From Candidatus Bathyarchaeota archaeon (GTDB taxonomy: Archaea; Thermoproteota; Bathyarchaeia; Bathyarchaeales; Bathycorpusculaceae), in assembly GCA_012515445.1 (NCBI GenBank), contig JAAYYI010000040.1, positions 1 to 64,000 of the forward strand: a stretch of 64,000 bases of DNA, read 5' to 3'. This document shows positions 21,175-30,219 of the stretch, one piece after another (the stretch's first letter is position 1; each line of letters opens with the position of its first letter). The notes beneath the pieces were generated by a model. It saw only the letters and a list, made by a program, of their open reading frames with translations, was not told where the DNA came from and made no database searches. A program made the translations under genes and the position numbers.

Positions 21175-21425
21175 TGCCGCCAGCACCTAAAGCAGCAAAG
21201 CCAGAAGAAGCAGCCGCTCCAGCAGCAAAGAAAGCCGAGAAAGGCAAGAAACAAAAGAAACACAAGGAAGAAAAAGGCATTAAAGCCATGTACAAAGTTG
21301 AAGGCGACAAAGTTACGCGTGTACGCCCTTCCTGTGAACGCTGTGGCCCGGGATACTTCATGGCGGACCACGATACAAGATACACATGCGGTCACTGCGG
21401 ATTTACTCGCTATAAGCAGAAATAA
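21174..21425 (+). CDS. rps27ae: 30S ribosomal protein eS31 (S27ae) with Ala/Lys-rich N-terminal extension
   Basis: 83 aa; CERCGPGYFMADHDTRYTCGHCGFTRYKQK. Confidence 0.9.
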   Translation: MPPAPKAAKPEEAAAPAAKKAEKGKKQKKHKEEKGIKAMYKVEGDKVTRVRPSCERCGPGYFMADHDTRYTCGHCGFTRYKQK

Positions 21426-21470
21426 GCAGTTTTAAATCTCCCCACCGCAATTATTCTTTTTTGATCTATA

Positions 21471-21902
21471 ATGCTTAGAGTAAACGTAGTGGTATCTAGC
21501 ATTTCTGCTGAGCGCTACTGGGATATACATAAGCCGGTTCCGCCTATCCAGATTAACACAAACATCAACGTTGTGGGTATGGAGAAGAAGCAGGATGCAT
21601 CGTTGGATGTTCCTTTTGTCTTAACAATTGTTTATAATCCATCTATCGCTCAAATGACGCTTAAAGGCAGTGCTTATGTTATCGGCGAAAGAGAAGAACT
21701 TGACAAAGTTCTCAAAGACTATGAGCAGAAGAAGCCGCCTGCACCGATAATCATTCAGTCAATTTCAAACGTGGTGTTCGTAGAATCAATCCTGATTTCG
21801 CGCACGCTCAATATTCCGCCGCCGGTTCCGCTCCCGCAGATTCCTGAAGCAGGCGCGAAGCCTCCGAGCAAGAAACCTGAAGGCAGAGACTACAGTGCTT
21901 AA
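21471..21902 (+). CDS. conserved archaeal hypothetical protein
   Basis: 143 aa beta-rich ORF with Pro-rich tail, codon-like composition, follows eS27 gene. Confidence 0.55.
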   Translation: MLRVNVVVSSISAERYWDIHKPVPPIQINTNINVVGMEKKQDASLDVPFVLTIVYNPSIAQMTLKGSAYVIGEREELDKVLKDYEQKKPPAPIIIQSISNVVFVESILISRTLNIPPPVPLPQIPEAGAKPPSKKPEGRDYSA

Positions 21903-22198
21903 AGGAAAACTTTGCGTCTAGTCACTAAGTTTCCACGCCGTCAGTGTTATCTGGCGATTCCAATTTTTAATTTATTATTTTAGCCGATGTTGCTTGCCTT
22001 TTTGCTATAGGAAACAAAGCTCTGCGGGAGTACACAATCCCAAACTAGATTCACTGTCGGTTTTTATCGGCCGACCTTCAGGTTAAGTCTAAAAAATACA
22101 GTTTAATCGACATTGATAGCAGTATCCAACAGTTGTATGTCGGAGCAACCGCAGGTGAAGCTTTGCTATTGTAGCTAAACGATAGGTAGTGCATATCT

Positions 22199-22290
22199 GG
22201 CGCCCTGTATTTGCTTGGGTAGACAATAGAAACGTCTGTTGTCAGGTAGTTTCAGGTGATCGAATTGCAGGGCTATCGCCGTTTTTTAAA
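22199..22290 (+). ncRNA. candidate structured RNA element of unknown class
   Basis: Stem GACAATAGA-AACG-TCTGTTGTC (22222-22243, 9 bp with one G-T pair) nested in GGCG/CCCTG (22199-22207) against CAGGG/CGCC (22268-22280), followed by T-run GTTTTTT. Confidence 0.3.
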
Positions 22291-22414
22291 AATTAACTGT
22301 TTCCGATATAACATGTCGGAGTATAGGAATGTGTGTTCGAGGGAAAGAAGGTCAACACTCTGGATATGGGAACTTGGATAAAACAAAGAAGTGAAAATAA
22401 AAGAAAAGGATGGT

Positions 22415-22819
22415 TTACTTTAGTGGCACGTACATCGAAGATCGTGATGCACCGATACCTGGAGTACCATGTCTAACTGGTTTGTTAGTTATGGCGAACT
22501 CACCTAGGTAGTGGCCGATCATGTCTGGCTTTATGTCGATGGCGACGAATTCTTTGCCGTTGTGTACGCTGATCTTTGAGCCAACCATTTCTGGAAGGAC
22601 AATGAGGTCGCGTACGTGGGTTTTGATTCCGGTGTCTTTGTTTGCTGATTGATTTTCTTTTGCGGTGCGTAGTTTTTCGAGTAAGACGCGTTGATCTGCT
22701 GTGAGACCGCGTTGTAGGCTTCTGCGTTGGCGTGATGGAAGCAGATTGATGAATTCGTCCATAGACATAGCTGAGAGACTTTCGAGGCTGTGTCCACGGT
22801 AGCTAAATTCTTTCGGCAT
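22415..22819 (-). CDS. rps19: 30S ribosomal protein uS19
   Basis: 134 aa; [30 protein letters not shown]...[24 protein letters not shown]. Confidence 0.95.
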   Translation of the reverse strand: MPKEFSYRGHSLESLSAMSMDEFINLLPSRQRRSLQRGLTADQRVLLEKLRTAKENQSANKDTGIKTHVRDLIVLPEMVGSKISVHNGKEFVAIDIKPDMIGHYLGEFAITNKPVRHGTPGIGASRSSMYVPLK

Positions 22820-22839
22820 GTATCAATTCTCCTTTAATT

Positions 22840-23583
22840 TTAACCTCTGATTGCGCGTTTCTTTTTCTGGCCTGGACCACGAGCTGCGATGAGACCGACT
22901 TTCTGTCCTGGAGGTGCACCGTGGCTTGTAGTTGTGGTTCTGCGTGCGCTGCGTTTGCTGCTACCATATGGGTGAACAGCTGGGACCATTTTGCGGCCGC
23001 TGGTTCTTGGATACTTGTGGCCTTTGGCTTTCATGAGGTGGAATTTCTCGCCTGCTTTAAGGAACGGCTTCTCGATGCGTCCTGAGGCAGAGATGATTCC
23101 GACTGTTGCTAAGCAGTAGTCGTTAACATAGCGGGTTCTACCGGAAGGCAATCTGATCATGGTGCCTTGTGGTGTGTGACCAACTACGGTTGCGTATGCG
23201 CCTGAGCTGCGAGCCATCTTTCCTCCGTCGCCTGGGCGGAGTTCGAGATCGCAAACCATAGTTCCTTCAGGCATCTTGCCGAGTGGCAGGATGTTGCCGA
23301 TTTCAGCGGTGGCTTTTCCACCGTAGGTGATTTCTTGGCCCATAAAGATGCCTTCTGGTGTGATGCTGTACATGAGTGTGCCGTCTTCGAATTCTACTAG
23401 TGAGAGTGGTGAGCCGCGTCCTGGGTCGTGGAGTAAGTCTACGACGACGCCGACTAGTTCTGCTTCAAATGATTCTTTTGGAGCGATAGCTGGATATTTT
23501 GCTGGAGCAACACGTTTGTGGGTTGAGGCACGGAAGTTTTGGCCGCCGCGTCCTCTTCTTTGTACACGAATACGTTTTCCCAT
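22840..23583 (-). CDS. rpl2: 50S ribosomal protein uL2
   Basis: 247 aa; MGKRIRVQRRGRGGQNFRASTHKR. Confidence 0.96.
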   Translation of the reverse strand: MGKRIRVQRRGRGGQNFRASTHKRVAPAKYPAIAPKESFEAELVGVVVDLLHDPGRGSPLSLVEFEDGTLMYSITPEGIFMGQEITYGGKATAEIGNILPLGKMPEGTMVCDLELRPGDGGKMARSSGAYATVVGHTPQGTMIRLPSGRTRYVNDYCLATVGIISASGRIEKPFLKAGEKFHLMKAKGHKYPRTSGRKMVPAVHPYGSSKRSARRTTTTSHGAPPGQKVGLIAARGPGQKKKRAIRG

Positions 23584-23603
23584 TAGTCAAGCCTTCTTTA
23601 TGT

Positions 23604-23864
23604 TTAGAGGATTCCTAGTTTGATGGCTACGTCGGAAGCGCGGAATTCTGGTTTTAGCTTCACGAAGGCCTTCTTTACGCCTTGTGGAGTGATGAGTACG
23701 TTAACGTTGTCAACTTTGACTTCGTACATGATTTCGACTGCGCGTTTGATGTCCTGTTTGCCTGCTTTCAGGTTAACGGCGAAGATTAGTTTATTGTCGC
23801 GTTCAACCATGACGCTGGCTGATTCAGTCATCAGTGGGTAAGTGATTATTTCGTCTGGTTTCAT
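23604..23864 (-). CDS. rpl23: 50S ribosomal protein uL23
   Basis: 86 aa; IITYPLMTESASVMVERDNKLIFAVNLKAGKQDIKRAVEIMYEVKV. Confidence 0.95.
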   Translation of the reverse strand: MKPDEIITYPLMTESASVMVERDNKLIFAVNLKAGKQDIKRAVEIMYEVKVDNVNVLITPQGVKKAFVKLKPEFRASDVAIKLGIL

Positions 23865-23866
23865 TA

Positions 23867-24649
23867 TTATGCACTTTCTCCATAAAGTGTTGCTAGTTTC
23901 TCGATTGCGCCGTTAGTCCAAACTGTGAGTCTGCCCGGGTGTGTACCTGGTGCAAGCATCTCGGTGTTTAGATTTGTGACTGTTGTTACTTGGACGCCTG
24001 ATAGGTTGCTGGCTGCGTTGATGAGGCTTTTTCCGTCAGCTACCACGATGAGTGGGCCAACTGCTTGCTTCATTTTGCGACCTCGATGTTTGCCTTTACC
24101 TGCTCGTACGTTGCGGCTTTCGCGAACTCTTGTGAATTCTGCGTCGAAGCCCAACTTTGAGAATACGTCTTCAACTTCTTGGGCTTTTGTTAAGCCTTCG
24201 AATGCGTTGTCAACGACAAGGGGTAAACCTACTACTGCGTCGATTCTGTGTCCGCGGCCTGTAACATATTCTTTCTGTGCTGTTGCAGCGATAGCGGATG
24301 TTAGGGCGAGCTTTGCTTCTTTCTTTGGAATGTTTTTGACTATGATTTTTTCTGCGCGTGGTGGGTGTGTCTGTCTGCCTTTAACGGTGAATGGTGCGAG
24401 TGCTGCTCTTCCGCCGCCTTTCATGCGGGGAACTCTTGAGATGCCGCTGCCTGTTCCGCGTGATTCGGCTGTTGTTTTCTTGCCAGCCATTGGGTCTCTG
24501 CCTTGTGGCTGTATTCTGTTGGATTGGATTGCTAAGACTGCACGCTTGATTACGTCGGGTCTTATTGGTGTAGAGAAGACAGCTGGGAGATCGATTTTTC
24601 CAGTTGCTTTTCCCTGTAAGTCAAAGATTTCTGCGGTTTTCTGTGCCAT
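23867..24649 (-). CDS. rpl4: 50S ribosomal protein uL4
   Basis: 260 aa; archaeal L4 signature TAESRGTGSGISRVPRMKGGGRAALAPFTVKGRQTHPPRAEK. Confidence 0.95.
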   Translation of the reverse strand: MAQKTAEIFDLQGKATGKIDLPAVFSTPIRPDVIKRAVLAIQSNRIQPQGRDPMAGKKTTAESRGTGSGISRVPRMKGGGRAALAPFTVKGRQTHPPRAEKIIVKNIPKKEAKLALTSAIAATAQKEYVTGRGHRIDAVVGLPLVVDNAFEGLTKAQEVEDVFSKLGFDAEFTRVRESRNVRAGKGKHRGRKMKQAVGPLIVVADGKSLINAASNLSGVQVTTVTNLNTEMLAPGTHPGRLTVWTNGAIEKLATLYGESA

Positions 24650-24659
24650 GTGCTATCAA

Positions 24660-25700
24660 CTACTTTCCTTGTGGACTCTCCACTGAAATATATGTTACTT
24701 GCGGTGCAGCTTCTGGGACCTCTGTCGGTGGACGCGCTGGTACCCGTAGTCGGACTAGACGTTTCTCTGTGCCAGCAACGCTTCCTGAGATGATGATGTA
24801 TGGTCCGTTGACTTCGCCGTATCGGATGTAGCCGCCTTTAACGGTGACGTCTTTGCCGTCTTTGCCGATTTTAAGGATGCGTTTGTTGAATTCGATTCTT
24901 TGGTGGTAACCCATTTGGCCTGCACGTGGAATGCTGTACATTAAGTGGTGTGGGTTCCATGGACCTAAAGTGGCGATGCCACGTTTGGTCTTTTTACCCT
25001 TATGCTGGAGTCTTGTTACACGCCAGCGTTTAACTGGACCTTGCCAGCCTTTGCCAACGGTTACGCCTGCGACGTCGATGTATTGTCCTTCTTTAAAGAC
25101 CTCTTCAGGTGTAACGGTTTTGCCCAAGAGCTGTTTAGCATAATCGAATTGCTGCTGGATGTTTCCTCCGCCGATTTGGATTTCTAGTGTTTCCGGTTTC
25201 TTTTTGGAGAGGCTTGTTAGTGCTGGCTGTGTTGCAGTGATAACACGTACGGAATCTGTTACGTCGATGTTATCCTGAATTTTCTGCAGCATTGCTTCAG
25301 TGTTGAATTCGTCCGGTAGAACTAGAAGTCGGTCGAGGCTTGCTGGTGCTTCCTTCATCCAAGCTTCTGTTATGTTCTTGAGCCCGTATGGTGTTTTTTG
25401 GTATGTTCTTATGCCACAAACAAGGATTGGTGGCGTTTCTAGAATGGTTGCTGCTCGCATGACTTCTTTTCCAAAGTTCGGAGAACGCTTTCTGTCTTCG
25501 ATAGTAAAGATGTAAGTCATGCCTGCTTTGTAGGATGTGAATCCTAAAAGCCTAGGTGAATCTGACTCTATCTTTGGCCAGTATCGAATTCGTGCAGACG
25601 GCTTCTTCGCACGATGCCTAGGTAAATAAGCTAGTGAACCATGTCTTGGAGCATGATGTTTTCGATGTCCCATAGTACTTCCGCTTCGCGCCTTTAGCAA
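24660..25700 (-). CDS. rpl3: 50S ribosomal protein uL3
   Basis: 346 aa; MGHRKHHAPRHGSLAYLPRHRAKKPSARIRYWP; the likely start may be the internal MGHRKHHAP. Confidence 0.95.
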   Translation of the reverse strand: MLKARSGSTMGHRKHHAPRHGSLAYLPRHRAKKPSARIRYWPKIESDSPRLLGFTSYKAGMTYIFTIEDRKRSPNFGKEVMRAATILETPPILVCGIRTYQKTPYGLKNITEAWMKEAPASLDRLLVLPDEFNTEAMLQKIQDNIDVTDSVRVITATQPALTSLSKKKPETLEIQIGGGNIQQQFDYAKQLLGKTVTPEEVFKEGQYIDVAGVTVGKGWQGPVKRWRVTRLQHKGKKTKRGIATLGPWNPHHLMYSIPRAGQMGYHQRIEFNKRILKIGKDGKDVTVKGGYIRYGEVNGPYIIISGSVAGTEKRLVRLRVPARPPTEVPEAAPQVTYISVESPQGK

Positions 25701-25789
25701 ATATATTCTGTAGTTATAAACGTTACCGTCTAGAACGCAAAACTATGGTGTTGCTGCATAGAAATCAACTTAGCAGCCTTCCAAGCCAC

Positions 25790-25846
25790 CTAGATGCGCT
25801 AAACTTGTGTAGTGTTCCGCTATCGTTTACAACACTACGCATCTAG
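25790..25846. repeat. interrupted inverted repeat upstream of rpl3
   Basis: CTAGATGC (25790-25797) / GCATCTAG (25839-25846) and GTAGTGTT (25809-25816) / AACACTAC (25831-25838), both perfect 8-bp arms. Confidence 0.8.
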
Positions 25847-25935
25847 CAGGGGTTTCGTTTGCTAGACAACACAAACAACACCCACCCATATAACCACAAC
25901 AGCCAAAAAACAATTAAAGATGCAAGACACCCCTC

Positions 25936-26028
25936 TTATTCCGCTATTATTTCTATAGGGGTTCTTGCTTCTATGAGTTGTTTAAGTTGGGCTTCCTCTT
26001 GGGGAGTCCACGGTAGTCCTTTTGTCAT
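25936..26028 (-). pseudogene. truncated SANT/Myb-like small protein fragment
   Basis: MTKGLPWTPQEEAQLKQLIEARTPIEIIAE* resembles the first helices of a SANT-like domain and stops before the rest; inside track ORF 25936-26139. Confidence 0.3.
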
Positions 26029-26210
26029 AGCCAAGCCACTGCCTGATTGGAAGGTAAGCGTTGCATTGAAGCCATAAGGTATCTTTCGTAAACACCAACA
26101 ATTCCATAGTTTACAGAAGCATAGACAAAACACAGCCAAATAGCTTTGGAACCGAGTTAATCTTTACAATTTCTCGTAGGTGCATCCTTAGTCTATAACA
26201 ACATATGAAG

Positions 26211-26516
26211 TCAAGTTTCCGTTAGGTCTTGGGCATTTATTGGGCTTTTCTCTTTAACCCATATTCTAAACAGTTTCTCGCCACTCTGCCCATAGCAGCT
26301 GGATTTCGGCGCCGCAATCTCCTCAATCAAAACATTTTCCTCACCGAAAACTTCACAGTACTGTAGAAGCCAGTTGTTCATGTGAACGCCATTGCCCACG
26401 TACTTTTTTACCCATCGCGTTCCATTAGCATCTATCTTTTCTAGGAATGAGTCTTCATGTGGGTCTATGCAGGTGTCGGGCATTGTATTCAAACCTGTGT
26501 AGTCTTTGCTATACAT
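26211..26516 (-). CDS. hypothetical protein
   Basis: 101 aa ORF with balanced composition. Confidence 0.45.
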   Translation of the reverse strand: MYSKDYTGLNTMPDTCIDPHEDSFLEKIDANGTRWVKKYVGNGVHMNNWLLQYCEVFGEENVLIEEIAAPKSSCYGQSGEKLFRIWVKEKSPINAQDLTET

Positions 26517-26610
26517 GCTCTTAAATCATGATTATGCAGCGCAGAGTTTTGAATGCCCTGCGGTTAATCTTTATATCACTAATTTTAGTTCTCTGAAAAG
26601 AAGAACCCAA

Positions 26611-27531
26611 ATGAATATCGGCTCTATAAACATCAAAGGCCAGTTCATACTTGCACCCATGGCGGCGGTTAACTGCACAGCTTTTCGGATGCTATGCAAA
26701 GAGAACCGATGTGGCCTGATCTACACTCAGATGATAGAGACCGACATCCTCAAGAACAGGAAACGAAGCGACGTAGAAGAGATTCTAAACATAAAGGATT
26801 ACGAGCGGCCCGTAAGTGTTCAGCTAATAGGCAGTAACGAAGAAGACCTTGTAAGCAGCGTACAGACTGTGGAGGAATTCGCCGACATCATTGACCTCAA
26901 CGTGGGCTGCAGCGAAAAAGAGTTTCTCGAAAGAGGCTACGGCGCATACTTACTTTCAGACCCTACACGGCTAGAGAACATTGTGCGCAAGATGGTTGAG
27001 GCCACAGAGAAGCCTGTTACGGTGAAGATGAGGATCGGCTTGGAGAACCAGAAGATCATCGGCGTCAAAGTTGCCCAGAGCTTGCAGAACGCTGGTATAG
27101 CAGCATTATGCGTTCATGGCCGAACCGCGGATCAGAAGCTTGCTGGGAAAGTTAACTGGACAAGCATTAAGCAGATCAAAGAAAAACTCAGCATCCCCGT
27201 GATCGCGAATGGCGACGTAGTAAGTCACGAGCAGGGACTAGCGATGTTGGAGAAGACGGGCTGCGACTTTGTTATGGTGGGTAGAGGTGCAAGAGATCGT
27301 CCGTGGATATTTGACCCGCTAAAGATGCAGATTGACAATCGGGGCATTAAGAAGCAGATTCTCAGGTTCATAGAGTTATACCGCAAATACGAAAATCGTG
27401 GTTCGGCTCAGGAAGTCCGCGAGCATGTGTTCTGGATGCTTAAGGACTTTAAAACGACGCAGAACACTCGGGCAGTAATGAATTTGAAATCTATCGGCGC
27501 TGTAGAAGAGTTTATTCGATCACTCTGTTAG
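26611..27531 (+). CDS. dus: tRNA-dihydrouridine synthase
   Basis: MNIGSINIKGQFILAPMAAVNCTAFRMLCKE; DIIDLNVGCSEKEFLERGYGAYLL; VMVGRGARDRPWIF; ATG at 26611. Confidence 0.9.
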   Translation: MNIGSINIKGQFILAPMAAVNCTAFRMLCKENRCGLIYTQMIETDILKNRKRSDVEEILNIKDYERPVSVQLIGSNEEDLVSSVQTVEEFADIIDLNVGCSEKEFLERGYGAYLLSDPTRLENIVRKMVEATEKPVTVKMRIGLENQKIIGVKVAQSLQNAGIAALCVHGRTADQKLAGKVNWTSIKQIKEKLSIPVIANGDVVSHEQGLAMLEKTGCDFVMVGRGARDRPWIFDPLKMQIDNRGIKKQILRFIELYRKYENRGSAQEVREHVFWMLKDFKTTQNTRAVMNLKSIGAVEEFIRSLC

Positions 27532-27604
27532 AGCGATTAGCAGTCGGTATGGCTGCGTTCGGTTCAAATAGTCATACTTTCATATTAACTGATAGGGATT
27601 TTTC

Positions 27605-28525
27605 TTGTTTTGCAGAGTTCTATCGACGGTGCTGCTCCTATTCGGTCTATTAATGTTCTCATCATTGGATTTGGCTACATCGCAGGTTAGGACAACCATA
27701 TTCATCAGGCCTGATGGCTCAGTCAGCCCAGCATCCGCTCCTCTCCAGCACAGCGGCGACACCTACACCCTCATCGCCAACCTATACGACCCGATTCTTG
27801 TCCAGAGAAGCAACATAACCATCGACGGAGCAGGGTACTCGCTTATTGGTCCACTGAACGAAAACCAAAAACAGACAGAGCAAATACTGGGCATTGGTCC
27901 AAACGCAACAATAACCATACCCTACATTATCGGGTTAGACTTCGATGACACAGTAAGCGGCGTCACCGTACAGAACCTAAACATTAACTGGTTCAGCATC
28001 GGCGTCTACATCCGCACCACAAACAACACCCTGACAGGTAATGCGGTGAAGGATAACATTGTGGGTGTACTGCTGTCGGGCTCAGCGAACAACATATCGA
28101 TGAATTACATCAGCGATAACCGGCAGGGACTATTCTTCGGCTTCGAGCAGGTGAACGGCAGCTCATTCAATATCCCCGCGGATATAGATGTAAGCCGCAA
28201 CAGTTTCCTATTTAATGAGATGCAACTCAGCGGCTGCGTGTGCGAAGTTTACAATTTCACTGAGGCACGCCACACTTGGGACCATGATGGCAGGGGCAAC
28301 TACTGGAGCGACTACAACGGCACTGACAGCAACGGAGACGGCATCGGCGATACAGCATACATAATCGATCCGCTAAACTACGACCGTTACCCGCTCATCG
28401 AGAGTCCAGCAAGACAGCCAACGCCAAACCAGCCTTTTCCGACAGAGTGGATTATTGCGGTAGTGATAATCATTTTAGTCTTAGCGGTTGCAGTCTTAAT
28501 TGTTAGGTTTAGAAGAAAGCGGTAG
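27605..28525 (+). CDS. NosD-like right-handed parallel beta-helix surface protein with C-terminal TM
   Basis: 306 aa; signal-like N-terminus; NNTLTGNAVKDNIVGVLLSGSANNISMNYISDN; NGDGIGDTAYIIDPLNYDRYPL; C-terminal TM plus RFRRKR. Confidence 0.8.
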   Translation: MFCRVLSTVLLLFGLLMFSSLDLATSQVRTTIFIRPDGSVSPASAPLQHSGDTYTLIANLYDPILVQRSNITIDGAGYSLIGPLNENQKQTEQILGIGPNATITIPYIIGLDFDDTVSGVTVQNLNINWFSIGVYIRTTNNTLTGNAVKDNIVGVLLSGSANNISMNYISDNRQGLFFGFEQVNGSSFNIPADIDVSRNSFLFNEMQLSGCVCEVYNFTEARHTWDHDGRGNYWSDYNGTDSNGDGIGDTAYIIDPLNYDRYPLIESPARQPTPNQPFPTEWIIAVVIIILVLAVAVLIVRFRRKR

Positions 28526-28532
28526 CCTTTTG

Positions 28533-28578
28533 AGGACCTACCTACCTCAGAAGCACCTCCTCATCCCTTATATAAAGG
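28533..28578 (+). repeat. CCTCAG/TTATATAA short repeat copy R2
   Basis: GAGGACCTACCTACCTCAGAAGCACCTCCTCATCCCTTATATAAAG between convergent genes. Confidence 0.65.
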
Positions 28579-28594
28579 CAAGACAGAGGTAGCA

Positions 28595-29431
28595 TCAAGC
28601 TTTTGCGGATTTGTATTTTAGTTGCGGTTTGCCGTATAGCGAATACAGTCCATTCGAGTAGTTGGCGTCATCCATGAAACGGCGATTCTGAAGCTTGCGG
28701 TTCGGCATAGCCCAAATTGAATTCTTAGGGGTACACACAGAGATGCAGTCGATTAGGTAGCGGGGTTTAGTTTCCCAGTTAATCAACTCTTGGCTGATAG
28801 TAATCAGCCCTGCTTTTTGTGCCATTGCCTCGAAGCCTTCAGCGGTCATACTCCAGCTTCTAAAATGCGACTGGAACCCAAACAATTTAGTGAAGCCGTA
28901 ACTTAGAACATGAAAGTTTCCACGGTCCAGAAAAAGCCGTCTATACGATCCCACGTTAGAGTGGTGTAGCCATGCGACACCGTCTGGTTTGAGCTTCTTT
29001 GCCAGTTGCGTGAGGTAGGCTTCCATTACGTCTGCTTCCACATGGACCAGCGAGTCAAAGCTGAACGCGAAGTCGATGGAGCCGTCAGGTACCATGCTGA
29101 GGCTTTTGCCGTCGTTCACGTAGTAGTCTATGTGGGTGTCGGTTGAGAATCGTTCTTTGCATTTCTGTATGCAGAGTTCGTTTAGGTCTACTACGATTAA
29201 TTTGTTGCAGAGGTCTTTTAGGTAGTTTGTCCATCTTCCGAAGCCAGGTGCGATTTCAAGTATTCTGCCCGCCGGGATGTATCTTTGTATTCGGGGCAGC
29301 ACTACACGGAGCCACTGGTTATTCGGGTTTCCCCAGCTAGTAGACCATGCATCACCGCTGTCAAGCGAGTCCCATGTTGCGGGGTTGTTCCAGGTAGAAA
29401 TGTTCTCTCGAATGGTAGGCAAGTTACTCAC
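28595..29431 (-). CDS. class I SAM-dependent methyltransferase
   Basis: 278 aa; ILEIAPGFGRWTNYLKDLCNKLIVVDLNELCI. Confidence 0.85.
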   Translation of the reverse strand: MSNLPTIRENISTWNNPATWDSLDSGDAWSTSWGNPNNQWLRVVLPRIQRYIPAGRILEIAPGFGRWTNYLKDLCNKLIVVDLNELCIQKCKERFSTDTHIDYYVNDGKSLSMVPDGSIDFAFSFDSLVHVEADVMEAYLTQLAKKLKPDGVAWLHHSNVGSYRRLFLDRGNFHVLSYGFTKLFGFQSHFRSWSMTAEGFEAMAQKAGLITISQELINWETKPRYLIDCISVCTPKNSIWAMPNRKLQNRRFMDDANYSNGLYSLYGKPQLKYKSAKA

Positions 29432-29584
29432 CGTTTAAAATTTAGCGATCTACTTGACTCTATGTATTGAATCCCATAAATAGTTTAATACTTTTTTAGC
29501 CGACGTATAAATGTAGGCAACCGTTTTAATGGATTCAAGCAGCCGTATAAGGAAACATCAACAAAACACAGAAGAAAAAGAGAG

Positions 29585-30076
29585 CTAATGAGTCTGCAGT
29601 ACGGTCTTTATGAATTCAGGCGGCATCATTGTCTTCGTTGCAACCTCATCAAAACTCAAGCCCTGCTTATGCAGCCTCAGAACCGTCTCCGACATGGGTT
29701 CACCGAATTCGACTATGTGGCCGTCAGGGTCATAGATGCGGAAGCTACGCTGGCTCCAAGGATGCTCCTCTACGGCGTGAATGACTTTAACTTGCTGTTC
29801 TATTTGCTTGAAGAAAGCGTCGATACCGCTGCATTCAAAGTATATCTCGGCGTTGTTGGCTCCAACCGGGACCTGTTTGGCTTTGTCTTTGAAAATTATG
29901 TTTAGGGCATAGTCGGTTCGCCAGATGGCTAATCCGCCCTCGAAAGCTACGTTGGCGCCGAAGTCCGTAGTGATTTTTTGACCTAAAACTTCGGTGTAGA
30001 AACGCTTAGATCGTTCGACATCTGCTACGAAGAAGCAGGCTGACTGAAACTTGGGGACTGTGACAGGAGTTAACAT
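29585..30076 (-). CDS. VOC / glyoxalase-fold protein
   Basis: 163 aa; FFVADVERSKRFYTEVLGQKITTDFG...WSQRSFRIYDPDGHIVEFGEP. Confidence 0.9.
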   Translation of the reverse strand: MLTPVTVPKFQSACFFVADVERSKRFYTEVLGQKITTDFGANVAFEGGLAIWRTDYALNIIFKDKAKQVPVGANNAEIYFECSGIDAFFKQIEQQVKVIHAVEEHPWSQRSFRIYDPDGHIVEFGEPMSETVLRLHKQGLSFDEVATKTMMPPEFIKTVLQTH

Positions 30077-30219
30077 AGTTATCTACGGGGATTTGTTTGG
30101 CTTCATATTTATTGGTTATTTACAGCTTGCTAGCCAAAACCCCGTATACAGAAGCATCACAGAACACAGACTTTACCTTTAATTATCACATCACACTCCA
30201 AGTTTTCAGTGAACCATTT

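Noticed and set aside
22130-22160. CGGAGCAACCGCAGG resembling part of SRP RNA helix 8
   Set aside because: The expected CCGGAAGG tetraloop context and flanking helix are missing, so no SRP RNA call.
24604-24831. Many antisense ORFs over ribosomal and metabolic genes (e.g. 23925-24686, 41265-41879, 42832-43470, 9255-9539)
   Set aside because: Each lies opposite a confidently identified gene and shows Ser/Arg-rich frame-shadow composition.
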